DNA from: Fasciola hepatica | Lineage: Eukaryota; Platyhelminthes; Trematoda; Plagiorchiida; Fasciolidae | DNA length: 64,000 bases | Direction: 5' to 3' | NCBI GenBank assembly: GCA_948099385.1 | Contig: CANUEZ040000203.1 | Location: 2,170,001 to 2,234,000 of the forward strand | In this document: positions 13,088 to 27,400 of the stretch, piece by piece | Numbering within the stretch: the first letter of the stretch is position 1 | Layout of the letters: every line of letters begins with the position of its first letter | Notes under the pieces: generated by a model | The model's database searches: none | Told to the model about the DNA's origin: nothing | The model's input: the letters and a program-made list of their open reading frames with translations, nothing else | Translations under genes and position numbers: made by a program

Positions 13088-15978
13088 TTGACCACGGAAC
13101 TGACCATTGGAAATTATGGAAGCACTGTACAGCTGTTTGATCCGCTAAGGGAATCATGAGCATTGCACATGGACAGAACCCACTCGGAGACACGAACAGG
13201 GGTTGGGGTGAACGAATGTCAGTCGAACACCCAAACCACAAGGCTATCCGATATCGGTCTGAACGCTTTGTTCAACATATACACTACATGATATAGCACA
13301 ATCCCCAAATTGGCTTCGGCTTTCGCATTCGCTTTGAACGGTAACAACCAAATTCTCGCACACCGATCCAATCCTATGTTCCATCACTTCTCTATTTATG
13401 GGCCTAAGTAAAACCAAGGCATTCTCTTATGAACAATCCACACAGATTGCTCATACAATGCAATAGAGCAGTAGCAGAGTAGATTTGTATAATATGATTC
13501 TCCTTGCTGCTTGACCACTGAATTGATCATTGAAAATGATGGAAGCACTGTACAGCTGTTTGATCCGCTAAGGGAATCATGAGCATTGCACATGGACAGA
13601 GCCCACTCGGAGACACGATCAAGGGTTAGGGTGAACGAATGCCAGTCGGAAACCCAAACCACAAGGCTATCCGATATCGGTCTGAACGCTTTGTTCAACA
13701 TATACACTACATGATATAGCACAATCCCCAAATTGGCTTTGGCTTTGGCTTTCGCTTTCGCTTTGAACGGTAACAACCAAATTCTCGCACACCGATCAAA
13801 TCCTATGTTCCATCACTTCTCTATTTATGGGCCCTAGTAAAACCAAGGCATTACCTTATGAACAATCCACACACAGATTGCTCATACAATGCAATAGAGC
13901 AGTAGCAGAGTAGATTTGTATTATATGATTCTCCATGCACCTTGACCACGGAACTGACCATGGGAAATTATGGAAGCACTGTACAGCTGTTTGATCCGCT
14001 AGGAGAATCATGAGCATTGCACATGGACAGAGCCCACACGGGGACACGAACAAGGGTTGGGGTGAACGAATGTCAGTCGAACACCCAAACCACAAAGCTA
14101 TCCGATATGGGTCTCAACGCTTTGTTCAACATATACACTACATAATATAGCACAATCCCCAAATTGGCTTCGGCTTTCGCTTTCGCTTTGAACGGTAACA
14201 ACCAAATTCTCGCACACCGATCCAATCCTATGTTCCATCACTTCTCTATTTATGGGCCTAAGTAAAACCAAGGCATTCCCTTATAAACAATCCACACAGA
14301 TTGCTCATACAATGCAATAGAGCAGTAGCAGAGTAGATTTGTATAATATGATTCTCCATGCAGCTTGAACACGGAACTGACCATTGAAATTTATGGAAGC
14401 ACTTTACAGCTGTTTGATCCTCTAAGGGAATCATGAGCATTGCACATGGACAGAGCCCACACGGGGACACGAACAAGGGTTTGGGTGAACGAATGTCAGT
14501 CGAACACCCAAACCACAAGGCTATCCGATATGGGTCTCAACGCTTTGTTCAACATATACAATACATGATATAGAACAATCCCCAAATTGGCTTCGGCTTT
14601 CGCTTTGGGTTTGAACGGTAACAACCAAATTCTCGCACACCGATCCAATCCTTTATTCCATCACTTCTCTATTTATGGGCCTATGTAAAACCAAGGCATT
14701 CCATTATGAACAATCCCCACACAGATTGCTCATACAATGCAATGGAGCAGTAGCAGAGTAGATTTGTATAATATGATTCTCCATGCAGCTTGACCACGGA
14801 ACTGACCATTGGAAATTATGGAAGCACTGTACAGCTGTTTGATCCGCTAAGGGAATCATGAGCATTGCACATGGACAGAGCCCACTCGGAGACACGAACA
14901 GGGGTTGGGGTGAACGAATGTCAGTCGAACACCCAAACCACAAGGCTATCCGATATCGGTCTGAACGCTTTGTTCAACATATACACTACATGATATAGCA
15001 CAATCCCCAAATTGGCTTCGGCTTTCGCTTTCGCTTTGAACGGTAACAACCAAATTCTCGCACACCGATCCAATCCTATGTTCCATCACTTCTCTATTTA
15101 TGGGCCTAAGTAAAACCAAGGCATTCTCTTATGAACAATCCACACAGATTGCTCATACAATGCAATAGAGCAGTAGCAGAGTAGATTTGTATAATATGAT
15201 TCTCCTTGCTGCTTGACCACTGAATTGATCATTGAAAATGATGGAAGCACTGTACAGCTGTTTGATCCGCTAAGGGAATCATGAGCATTGCACATGGACA
15301 GAGCCCACTCGGAGACACGATCAAGGGTTAGGGTGAACGAATGCCAGTCGAAAACCCAAACCACAAGGCTATCCGATATCGGTCTGAACGCTTTGTTCAA
15401 CATATACACTACATGATATAGCACAATCCCCAAATTGGCTTTGGCTTTCGCTTTCGCTTTCGCTTTGAACGGTAACAACCAAATTCTCGCACACCGATCA
15501 AATCCTATGTTCCATCACTTCTCTATTTATGGGCCCTAGTAAAACCAAGGCATTACCTTATGAACAATCCACACACAGATTGCTCATACAATGCAATAGA
15601 GCAGTAGCAGAGTAGATTTGTATTATATGATTCTCCATGCACCTTGACCACGGAACTGACCATGGGAAATTATGGAAGCACTGTACAGCTGTTTGATCCG
15701 CTAGGAGAATCATGAGCATTGCACATGGACAGAGCCCACACGGGGACACGAACAAGGGTTGGGGTGAACGAATGTCAGTCGAACACCCAAACCACAAAGC
15801 TATCCGATATGGGTCTCAACGCTTTGTTCAACATATACACTACATAATATAGCACAATCCCCAAATTGGCTTCGGCTTTCGCTTTCGCTTTGAACGGTAA
15901 CAACCAAATTCTCGCACACCGATCCAATCCTATGTTCCATCACTTCTCTATTTATGGGCCTAAGTAAAACCAAGGCAT
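13088..15978 (+). repeat. Partial 4-mer HOR, period 1702 bp
   Basis: Monomers start at 13139, 13562, 13993, 14416, 14841, 15264 and 15695. The run 13088 to about 14278 matches about 14790-15978 at an offset of 1702 bp. Shared markers are CACGATCAAGGGTTAGGG (about 13615 and 15317), TCCTTGCTGCTTGACC (13501 and 15203), GATCCGCTAGGAGAATC (13993 and 15695) and CATAATATAGC (about 14141 and 15843). The fourth monomer of the first copy (14416) has GATCCTCTAAGGG and does not match the unit at 16118, so only about 1.2 kb of the period is clearly duplicated. Confidence 0.85.
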
Positions 15979-18205
15979 TTCCTGATGAACAATCCACACA
16001 GATTGCTCATACAATGCAATAGAGCAGTAGCAGAGTAGATTTGTATAATATGATTCTCCATGCAGCTTGAACACTGAACTGACCATTGAAAATGATGGAA
16101 GCACTGTACAGCTGATTGATCCGCTAAGGGAATCATGAGCATTGCACATGGACAGAGCCCACACGGGGACACGAACAAGGGTTTGGGTGAACGAATGTCA
16201 GTCGAACACCCAAACCACAAGGCTATCCGATATCGGTCTGAACGCTTTGTTCAACATATACACTACATGATATAGCACAATCCCCAAATTGGCTTCGGCT
16301 TTCGCTTTCGCTTTGAACGGTAACAACCAAATTCTCGCACACCGATCCAATCCTATGTTCCATCACTTCTCTATTTATGGGCCTAAGTAAAACCAAGGCA
16401 TTCTCTTATGAACAATCCACACAGATTGCTCATACAATGCAATAGAGCAGTAGCAGAGTAGATTTGTATAATATGATTCTCCATGCAGCTTGAACACTGA
16501 ACTGACCATTGAAAATTATGGAAGCACTGTACAGCTGTTTGATCCGCTAAGGGAATCATGAGCATTGCACATGGACAGAGCCCACACGGGGACACGAACA
16601 AGGGTTGGGGTGAACGAATGTCAGTCGAACACCCAAACCACAAAGCTATCCGATATGGGTCTCAACGCTTTGTTCAACATATACACTACATAATATAGCA
16701 CAATCCCCAAATTTCTTCGGCTTTCGCTTTCGCTTTGAACGGTAACAACCAAATTCTCGCACACCGATCCAATCCTTTATTCCATCACTTCTCTATTTAT
16801 GGGCCCTAGTAAAACCAAGGCATTCTCTTATGAACAATCCACACAGATTGCTCATACAATGCAATAGAGCAGTAGCAGAGTAGATTTGCATAATAAGATT
16901 CTCCATGCAGCTTGAACACGGAAGTGACCATTGAAAATTATGGAAGCACTGTACAGCTGTTTGATCCGCTAAGGGAATCATGAGCATTGCACATGGACAG
17001 AGCCCACTCGGAGACACGAACAGGGGTTGGGGTGAACGAATGCCAGTCGAACACCCAAACCACAAGGCTATCCGATATCGGTCTGAACGCTTTGTTCAAC
17101 ATATACACTACATGATATAGCACAATCCCCAAATTGGCTTCGGCTTTCGCTTTCGCTTTGAACGGTAACAACCAAATTCTCGCACACCGATCCAATCCTA
17201 TGTTCCATCACTTCTCTATTTATGGGCCTAAGTAAAACCAAGGCATTCTCTTATGAACAATCCACACAGATTGCTCATACAATGCAATAGAGCAGTAGCA
17301 GAGTACATTTGTATAATATGATTCTCCTTGCTGCTTGACCACTGAATTGATCATTGAAAATTATGAAGCACTGTACAGCTGTTTGATCCGCTAAGGGAAT
17401 CATGAGCATTGCACATGGACAGAGCCCACTCGGAGACACGATCAAGGGTTAGGGTGAACGAATGCCAGTCGAAAACCCAAACCACAAGGCTATCCCATAT
17501 GGGTCTGAACGCTTTGTTCAACATATACACTACATGATATAGCACAATCCCCAAATTGGCTTCGGCTTTCGCTTTCGCTTTCGCTTTGAACGGTAACAAC
17601 CAAATTCTCGCACACCGATCCAATCCTATGTTCCATCACTTCTCTATTTATGGGCCTAAGTAAAACCAAGGCATTACCTTATGAACAATCCACACAGATT
17701 GCTCATACAATGCAATAGAGCAGTAGCAGAGTAGATTTGTATTATATGATTCTCCATGCACCTTGACCACGGAACTGACCATTGGAAATTATGGAAGCAC
17801 TGTACAGCTGTTTGATCCGCTAGGAGAATCATGAGCATTGCACATGGACAGAGCCCACACGGGGACACGAACAAGGGTTGGGGTGAACGAATGTCAGTCG
17901 AACACCCAAACCACAAGGCTATCCGATATGGGTCTGAACGCTTTGTTCAACATATACACTACATGATATAGCACAATCCCCAAATTGGCTTCGGCTTTCG
18001 CTTTCGCTTTGAACGGTAACAACCAAATTCTCGCACACCGATCCAATCCTATGTTCCATCACTTCTCTATTTATGGGCCTAAGTAAAACCAAGGCATTCT
18101 CTTATGAACAATCCACACAGATTGCTCATACAATGCAATAGAGCAGTAGCAGAGTACATTTGTATAATATGATTCTCCTTGCTGCTTGACCACTGAATTG
18201 ATCAT
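13501..18205 (+). repeat. TCCTTGCTGCTTGACC tail variant, left cluster
   Basis: The usual tail TCCATGCAGCTTGA(A/C)CACTGAACTGACC is replaced by TCCTTGCTGCTTGACC followed by ACTGAATTGATCATTG at 13501, 15203, 17325 and 18176. The same combination of changes appears again only at 58020-63102. Each left-cluster copy is followed by a monomer with GATCAAGGGTTAGGG, which the right-cluster copies lack. Confidence 0.87.
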
Positions 18206-21060
18206 TGAAAATTATGAAGCACTGTACAGCTGTTTGATCCGCTAAGGGAATCATGAGCATTGCACATGGACAGAGCCCACTCGGAGACACGATCAAGGGT
18301 TAGGGTGAACGAATGCCAGTCGAAAACCCAAACCACAAGGCTATCCGATATTGGTCTGAACGCTTTGTTCAACATATACACTACATGATATAGCACAATC
18401 CCCAAATTGGCTTCGGCTTTCGCTTTCGCTTTCGCTTTGAACGGTAACAACCAAATTCTCGCACACTGATCCAATCCTATGTTCCATCACTTCTCTATTT
18501 ATGGGCCCTAGTAAAACCAAGGCATTACCTTATGAACAATCCACACACAGATTGCTCATACAATGCAATAGAGCAGTAGCAGAGTAGATTTGTATTATAT
18601 GATTCTCCATGCAGCTTGAACACGGAACTGACCATTGAAATTTATGGAAGCACTTTACAGCTGTTTGATCCTCTAAGGGAATCATGAGCATTGCACATGG
18701 ACAGAGCCCACTCGGAGACACGAACAAGGGTTAGGGTGAACGAATGCCAGTCGAAAACCCAAACCACAAGGCTATCCGATATGAGTCTGAACGCTTTGTT
18801 CAACATATACACTACATGATATAGCACAATCCCCAAATTGGCTTCGGCTTTCGCTTTCGCTTTGAACGGTAACAACCAAATTCTTGCACACCGATCCAAT
18901 CCTTTATTCCATCACTTCTCTATTTATGGGCCTAAGTAAAACCAAGGCATTCCCTTATGAACAATCCACACAGATTGCTCATACAATGCAATAGAGCAGT
19001 AGCAGAGTAGATTTGTATAATATGATTCTCCATGCAGCTTGAACACGGAACTGACCATTGAAATTTATGGAAGCACTTTACAGCTGTTTGATCCTCTAAG
19101 GGAATCATGAGCATTGCACATGGACAGAGCCCACTCGGAGACACGAACAAGGGTTAGGGTGAACGAATGCCAGTCGAAAACCCAAACCACAAGGCTATCC
19201 GATATGAGTCTGAACGCTTTGTTCAACATATACACTACATGATATAGCACAATCCCAAAATTGGCTTCGGCTTTCGCTTTCGCTTTGAACGGTAACAACC
19301 AAATTCTCGCACACCGATCCAATCCTTTATTCCATCACTTCTCTATTTATGGGCCTTAGTAAAACCAAGGCATTCTCTTATGAACAATCCACACACAGAT
19401 TGCTCATACAATGCAATAGAGCAGTAGCAGAGTAGATTTGTATAATATGATTCTCCATGCACCTTGACCACGGAACTGACCATTGGAAATTATGGAAGTA
19501 CTGTACAGCTGTTTGATCCGCTAGGAGAATCATGAGCATTGCACATCGACAGAGCCCACACGGGGACACGAACAAGGGTTAGGGTGAACGAATGCCAGTC
19601 GAAAACCCAAACCACAAGGCTATCCGATATGAGTCTGAACGCTTTGTTCAACATATACACTACATGATATAGCACAATCCCCAAATTGGCTTCGGCTTTC
19701 GCTTTCGCTTTGAACGGTAACAACCAAATTCTCGCACACCGATCCAATCCTATGTTCCATCACTTCTCTATTTATGGGCCTAAGTAAAACCAAGGCATTC
19801 CCTTATGAACAATCCACACAGATTGCTCATACAATGCAATAGAGCAGTAGCAGAGTAGATTTGTATAATATGATTCTCCATGCAGCTTGACCACGGAACT
19901 GACCATTGAAAATTATGAAGCACTGTACAGCTGTTTGATCCGCTAAGGGAATCATGAGCATTGCACATGGACAGAGCCCACTCGGAGACACGAACAAGGG
20001 TTGGGGTAAACGAATGCCAGTTGAACACCCAAACCACAAGGCTATCCGATATGGGTCTGAACGATTTGTTCAACATATACACTACATGATATAGCACAAT
20101 CCCCAAATTGGCTTCGGCTTTCGCTTTCGCTTTGAACGGTAACAACCAAATTCTCGCACACCGATCCAATCCTATGTTCCATCACTTCTCTATTTATGGG
20201 CCTAAGTAAAACCAAGGCATTACCTTATGAACAATCCACACACAGATTGCTCATACAATGCAATAGAGCAGTAGCAGAGTAGATTTGTATTATATGATTC
20301 TCCATGCACCTTGACCACGGAACTGACCATTGGAAATTATGGAAGCACTGTACAGCTGTTTGATCCGCTAGGAGAATCATGAGCATTGCACATGGACAGA
20401 GCCCACACGGGGACACGAACAAGGGTTGGGGTGAACGAATGTCAGTCGAACACCCAAACCACAAAGCTATCCGATATGGGTCTCAACGCTTTGTTCAACA
20501 TATACACTACATAATATAGCACAATCCTCAAATTTCTTCGGCTTTCGCTTTCGCTTTGAACGGTAACAACCAAATTCTCGCACACCGATCCAATCCTATG
20601 TTCCATCACTTCTCTATTTATGGGCCCTAGTAAAACCAAGGCATTCTCTTATGAACAATCCACACACAGATTGCTCATACAATGCAATAGAGCAGTAGCA
20701 GAGTAGATTTGTATTATATGATTCTCCATGCACCTTGACCACGGAACTGACCATTGGAAATTATGGAAGTACTGTACAGCTGTTTGATCCGCTAGGAGAA
20801 TCATGAGCATTGCACATCGACAGAGCCCACACGGGGACACGAACAAGGGTTAGGGTGAACGAATGCCAGTCGAAAACCCAAACCACAAGGCTATCCCATA
20901 TGGGTCTCAACGCTTTGTTCAACATATACACTACATGATATAGCACAATCCCCAAATTGGCTTCGGCTTTCGCTTTCGCTTTCGCCTTGAACCGTAACAA
21001 CCAAATTCTCGCACACCGATCCAATCCTATGTTCCATCACTTATCTATTTATGGGCCTAA
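15979..21060 (+). repeat. Mixed zone of 1-, 2- and 3-monomer duplications
   Basis: Monomers start at 16118, 16541, 16963, 17385, 17814, 18236, 18667, 19090, 19515, 19937, 20362 and 20786. Three scales of duplication coexist. The units at 17385 and 18236 are alike (851 bp apart, both with GATCAAGGGTTAGGG). The adjacent units at 18667 and 19090 are almost identical (423 bp apart, both GATCCTCTAAGGG and GATATGAGTCTG). The units at 19515 and 20786 share the rare GCACATCGACAGAGCC (1271 bp apart). Monomers with GATCCGCTAGGAGAATC recur at 17814, 19515, 20362 and 20786. Confidence 0.82.
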
Positions 21061-24000
21061 GTAAAACCAAGGCATTCCCTTATGAACAATCCACACAGAT
21101 TGCTCATACAATGCAATAGAGCAGTAGCAGAGTAGATTTGTATAATATGATTCTCCATGCAGCTTGACCACTGAACTGACCATTGAAAATTATGAAGCAC
21201 TGTACAGCTGTTTGATCCGCTAAGGGAATCATGAGCATTGCACATGGACAGAGCCCACTCGGAGACACGAACAAGGGTAAGGGTGAACGAATGCCAGTCG
21301 AACACCCAAACCACAAGGCTATCCCATATGGGTCTCAACGCTTTGTTCAACATATACACTACATGATATAGCACAATCCCCAAATTGGCTTTGGCTTTGG
21401 CTTTCGCTTTCGCTTTGAACTGTAACAACCAAATTCTCGCACACCGATCCAATCCTATGTTCCATCTTTTCTCCATTTATATGGGCCTAAGTAAAACCAA
21501 GGCATTCCCTTATGAACAATCCACACAGATTGCTCATACAATGCAATAGAGCAGTAGCAGAGTAGATTTGTATTATATGATTCTCCATGCAGCTTGACCA
21601 CTGAACTGACCATTGAAAATGATGGAAGCACTGTACAGCTGTTTGATCCGCTAGGAGAATCATGAGCATTGCACATGGACAGAGCCCACTCGGAGACACG
21701 AACAAGGGTTGGGGTGAACGAATGTCAGTCGAACACCCAAACCACAAGGCTATCCCATATGGGTCTGAACGCTTTGTTCAACATATACACTACATGATAT
21801 AGCACAATCCCCAAATTGGCTTCGGCTTTCGCTTTCGCTTTGAACGGTTACAACCAAATTCTCGCACACCGATCCAATCCTATGTTCCATCACTTCTTTT
21901 TTTTGGGACTAAGCAAATCGAATGCCATCCGTCATGAAAAATCCACACAGATTGCTCATACAATGCAATAGAGCAGTAGCAGAGTAGATTTGTATTATAT
22001 GATTTTCCATGCAGCTTGAACACTGAACTGACCATTGAAAATTATGAAGCACTGTACAGCTGTTTGATCCGCTAAGGGAATCATGAGCATTGCACATGGA
22101 CAGAGCCCACACGGGGACACGAACAAGGGTTGGGGTGAACGAATGCCAGTCGAACACCAAACCACAAGGCTATCCGATATGGGTCTCAACGCTTTGTTCA
22201 ACATACACACCAAATGATATAGCACAATCCCCAAATTGGCTTCGGCTTTCGCTTTCGCTTTGGCTGTGAACGGTAACAACCAAATTCTCGCACACCGATC
22301 CAATCCTATGTTCCATCACTTCTCTATTTATGGGCCTAAGTAAAACCAAGGCATTCTCTTATGAACAATCCACACAGATTGCTCATACAATGCAATAGAG
22401 CAGTAGCAGAGTAGATTTGTATAATATGATTCTCCATGCACCTTGACCACGGAACTGACCATTGAATATTATGAAACACTGTACAGCTGTTTGATCCGCT
22501 AAGGGAATCATGAGCATTGCACATGGACAGAGCCCACTTGGAGACACGAACAGGGGTTGGGGTGAACGAATGCCAGTTGAACACCCAAACCACAAGGCTA
22601 TCTGATATGGGTCTGAACGCTTTGTTCAACATATACACTACATGATATAGCACAATCCCCAAATTGGCTTCGGCTTTCGCTTTCGCTTTGAACGGTAACA
22701 ACCAAATTCTCGCACACCGATCCAATCCTATGTTCCATCACTTCTCTATTTATGGGCCTAAGTAAAACCAAGGCATTCTCTTATGAACAATCCACACAGA
22801 TTGCTCATACAATGCAATAGAGCAGTAGCAGAGTAGATTTGTATAATATGATTCTCCATGCAGCTTGACCACTGAACTGACCATTGAAAATTATGAAGCA
22901 CTGTACAGCTGTTTGATCCGCTAAGGGAATCATGAGCATTGCACATGGACAGAGCCCACTCGGAGACACGAACAAGGGTTAAGGTGAACGAATGCCAGTC
23001 GAACACCCAAACCACAAGGCTATCCCATATGGGTCTCAACGCTTCGTTCAACATATACACTACATGATATAGCACAATCCCCAAATTGGCTTCGGCTTTC
23101 GCTTTCGCTTTGAACGGTAACAACCAAATTCTCGCACACCGATCCAATCCTATGTTCCATCTTTTCTCCATTTATATGGGCCTAAGTAAAACCAAGGCAT
23201 TCCCTTATGAACAATCCACACAGATTGCTCATACAATGCAATAGAGCAGTAGCAGAGTAGATTTGTATAATATGATTCTCCATGCAGCTTGACCACTGAA
23301 CTGACCATTGAAAATGATGGAAGCACTGTACAGCTGTTTGATCCGCTAAGGGAATCATGAGCATTGCACATGGACAGAGCCCACTCGGAGACACGAACAA
23401 GGGTTGGGGTGAACGAATGTCAGTCGAACACCCAAACCACAAGGCTATCCGATATGGGTCTGAACGCTTTGTTCAACATATACACTACATGATATAGCAC
23501 AATCCCCAAATTGGCTTCGGCTTTCGCTTTCGCTTTGAACGGTTACAACCAAATTCTCGCACACCGATCCAATCCTATGTTCCATCACTTCTTTTTTTGG
23601 GACTAAGCAAATCGAATGCCATCCGTCACGAAAAATCCACACAGATTGCTCATACAATGCAATAGAGCAGTAGCAGAGTAGATTTGTATTATATGATTCT
23701 CCATGCACCTTGACCAAGGAACTGACCATTGAAAATTATGAAGCACTGTACAGCTGTTTGATCCGCTAAGGGAATCATGAGCATTGCACATGGACAGAGC
23801 CCACACGGGGACACGAACAAGGGTTGGGGTGAACGAATGCCAGTCGAACACCAAACCACAAGGCTATCCGATATGGGTCTCAACGCTTTGTTCAACATAC
23901 ACACCAAATGATATAGCACAATCCCCAAATTGGCTTCGGCTTTCGCTTTCGCTTTGAACGGTAACAACCAAATTCTCGCACACCGATCCAATCCTATGTT

Positions 24001-24440
24001 CCATCACTTCTCTATTTATGGGCCTAAGTAAAACCAAGGCATTCTCTTATGAACAATCCACACAGATTGCTCATACAATGCAATAGAGCAGTAGCAGAGT
24101 AGATTTGTATAATATGATTCTCCATGCACCTTGACCACGGAACTGACCATTGAATATTATGAAACACTGTACAGCTGTTTGATCCGCTAAGGGAATCATG
24201 AGCATTGCACATGGACAGAGCCCACTCGGAGACACGAACAAGGGTTAAGGTGAACGAATGCCAGTCGAACACCAAACCACAAGGCTATCCGATATGGGTC
24301 TGAACGCTTTGTTCAACATATACACTACATGATATAGCACAATCCCCAAATTGGCTTCGGCTTTCGCTTTCGCTTTGAACGGTAACAACCAAATTCTCGC
24401 ACACCGATCCAATCCTATGTTCCATCACTTCTCTATTTAT
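21061..24440 (+). repeat. 4-mer HOR, period ~1694 bp, two copies
   Basis: Monomers at 21214, 21645, 22066 and 22493 pair with 22915, 23340, 23760 and 24181; offsets are 1701, 1695, 1694 and 1688. Shared diagnostic variants are TTTTCTCCATTTATATGGG (about 21466 and 23162), a T-run of 8 or 7 bases followed by GGGACTAAGCAAATCG (21897 and 23592), CATACACACCAAATGATATA (about 22202 and 23896) and TTGAATATTATGAAACACTG (22463 and about 24150). Differences include GCTTTGGCTGTGAACGG at about 22258, absent from the second copy. Confidence 0.88.
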
Positions 24441-27400
24441 GGGCCCTAGTAAAACCAATTCATTCGCTTATGAACAATCCACACAGATTGCTCATACAAT
24501 GCAATAGAGCAGTAGCAGAGTAGATTTGTATAATATGATTCTCCATGCACCTTGACCACGGAACTGACCATTGAAAATTATGAAACACTGTACAGCTGTT
24601 TGATCCGCTAAGGGAATCATGAGCATTGCACATGGACAGAGCCCACTCGGAGACACGAACAAGGGTTAAGGTGAACGAATGCCAGTCGAACACCCAAACC
24701 ACAAGGCTATCCGATATGGGTCTGAACGCTTTGTTCAACATATACACTACATGATATAGCACAATCCCCAAATTGGCTTCGGCTTTCGCTTTCGCTTTGA
24801 ACGGTAACAACCAAATTCTCGCACACCGATCCAATCCTGTGTTCCATCACTTCTCTATTTATCGGCTCTAGTATAACAAGGCATTCTCTTATGAACAATC
24901 CACACAGATTGCTAATACAATGCAATAGAGCAGTAGCAGAGTAGATTTGTATAATAAGATTCTCCATGCAGCTTCAACACGGAAGTGACCATTGAAAATT
25001 ATGGAAGCACTGTACAGCTGTTTGATCCGCTAAGGGAATCATGAGCATTGCACATGGACAGAGCCCACTCGGAGACACGAACAGGGGTTGGGGTGAAAGA
25101 ATGCCAGTCGAACACCCAAACCACAAGGCTATCCGATATGGGTCTCAACGCTTCGTTCAACATATACACTACATGATATACCACAATCCCCAAATTGGCT
25201 TCGGCTTTCGCTTTCGCTTTCGCTTTGAACGGTAACAACCAAATTCTCGCACACCGATCCAATCCTATGTTCCATCACTTCTCTATTTATGGGCCCTAGT
25301 AAAACCAAGGCATTCCTTTATGAACAATCCCCACACAGATTGCTCATACAATGCAATAGAGCAGTAGCAGAGTAGATTTGTATTAAATGAATCTCCATGC
25401 ACCTTGACCATGGAACTGACCATTGAAAATTATGAAGCACTGTACAGCTGTTTGATCCGCTAAGGGAATCATGAGCATTGCACATGGACAGAGCCCACAC
25501 GGGGACACGAACAAGGGTTTGGGTGAACGAATGCCAGTCGAACACCCAAACCACAAGGCTATCCGATATTTTTCTCAAAGTATTGTTCAACATATACACT
25601 ACATGATATAGCACAATCCCCAAATTGGCTTCGGCTTTCGCTTTCGCTTTGAACGGTAACAACCAAATTCTCGCACACCGATCCAATCGTGTGTTCCATC
25701 ACTTCTCTATTTATGGGCCCTAGTAAAACAAAGGCATTCGCTTATGAACAATCCACACAGATTGCTCATACAATGCAATAGAGCAGTAGCAGAGTAGATT
25801 TGTATAATATGATTCTCCATGCACCTTGACCACGGAACTGACCAATGAAAATTATGAAACACTGTACAGCTGTTTGATCCGCTAAGGGAATCATGAGCAT
25901 TGCACATGGACAGAGCCCACTCGGAGACACGAACAAGGGTTGGGGTGAACGAATGCCAGTCGAACACCCAAACCACAAGGCTATCCCATATGGGTCTGAA
26001 CGCTTTGTTCAACATATACACTACATGATATAGCACAATCCCCAAATTGGCTTCGGCTTTCGCTTTCGCTTTGAACGGTAACAACCAAATTCTCGCACAC
26101 CGATCCAATCCTATGTTCCATCACTTCTCTATTTATGGGCCTAAGTAAAACCAAGGCATTCCCTTATGAACAATCCACACAGATTGCTCATACGATGCAA
26201 TAGAGCAGTAGCAGAGTAGATTTGTATTATATGATTCTCCATGCACCTTGACCACGGAACTGACCATTGAAAATTATGGAAGCACTGTACAGCTGTTTGA
26301 TCCGCTAGGAGAATCATGAGCATTGCACATGGACAGAGCCCACACGGGGACACGAACAAGGGTTGGGGTGAACGAATGTCAGTCGAACACCCAAACCACA
26401 AAGCTATCCGATATGGGTCTGAACGCTTTGTTCAACATATACACTACATGATATAGCACAATCCCCAAATTGGCTTCGGCTTTCGCTTTCGCTTTGAACG
26501 GTAACAACCAAATTCTCGCACACCGATCCAATCCTATATTCCATCACTTCTCTATTTATGGGCCCTAGTAAAACCAAGGCATTCTCTTATGAACAATCCA
26601 CACAGATTGCTCATACAATGCAATAGAGCAGTAGCAGAGTAGATTTGTATAATATGATTCTCCATGCAGCTTGAACACTGAACTGACCATTGAAATTTAT
26701 GGAAGCACTGTACAGCTGTTTGATCCTCTAAGGGAATCATGAGCATTGCACATGGACAGAGCCCACTCGGAGACACGAACAAGGGTTAAGGTGAACGAAT
26801 GCCAGTCGAAAACCCAAACCACAAGGCTATCCGATATGAGTCTGAACGCTTTGTTCAACATATACACTACATGATATAGCACAATCCCCAAATTGGCTTC
26901 GGCTTTCGCTTTCGCTTTGAACGGTAACAACCAAATTCTCGCACACCGATCCAATCCTATGTTCCATCACTTCTCTATTTATGGGCCTAAGTAAAACCAA
27001 CGCATTCCCTTATGAACAATCCACACAGATTGCTCATACAATGCAATAGAGCAGTAGCAGAGTAGATTTGTATAATATGATTCTCCATGCAGCTTGAACA
27101 CTGAACTGACCATTGAAAATTATGGAAGCACTGTACAGCTGTTTGATCCGCTAAGGGAATCATGAGCATTGCACATGGACAGAGCCCACACGGGGACACG
27201 AAAAAGGGTTTGGGTGAACGAATGCCAGTCGAACACCCAAACCACAAGGCTATCCGATATGGGTCTGAACGCTTTGTTCAACATATACACTACATGATAT
27301 AGCAAAATCCCCAAATTGGCTTCGGCTTTCGCTTTCGCTTTCGCTTTGAACGGTAACAACCAAATTCTCGCACACCGATCCAATCCTATGTTCCATCACT

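Larger units (their letters stand above)
13993..26315 (+). repeat. GATCCGCTAGGAGAATC start variant
   Basis: Eight monomers start GATCCGCTAGGAGAATC instead of GATCCGCTAAGGGAATC: 13993, 15695, 17814, 19515, 20362, 20786, 21645 and 26299. Most are preceded by the tails TTATATGATTCTCC and CATGCACCTTGACC, so the variant travels as a haplotype across the monomer boundary. A second start variant, GATCCTCTAAGGG, is confined to 14416, 18667, 19090 and 26722. The interval spans the first variant. Confidence 0.87.

Noticed and set aside
13621..13636. AGGGTTAGGGTG in some monomers, resembling the TTAGGG telomere repeat
   Set aside because: It is one and a half copies made by a single G-to-A change in the ordinary GGGTTGGGG, confined to a few types between 13.6 and 20.9 kb. 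It is not an interstitial telomere array.
21897..21904. Poly-T run of 7-8 bases as a terminator or retroelement tail
   Set aside because: It occurs within the alternative linker of two HOR counterparts only (21897 and 23592), with satellite continuing on both sides. Simple slippage explains it.
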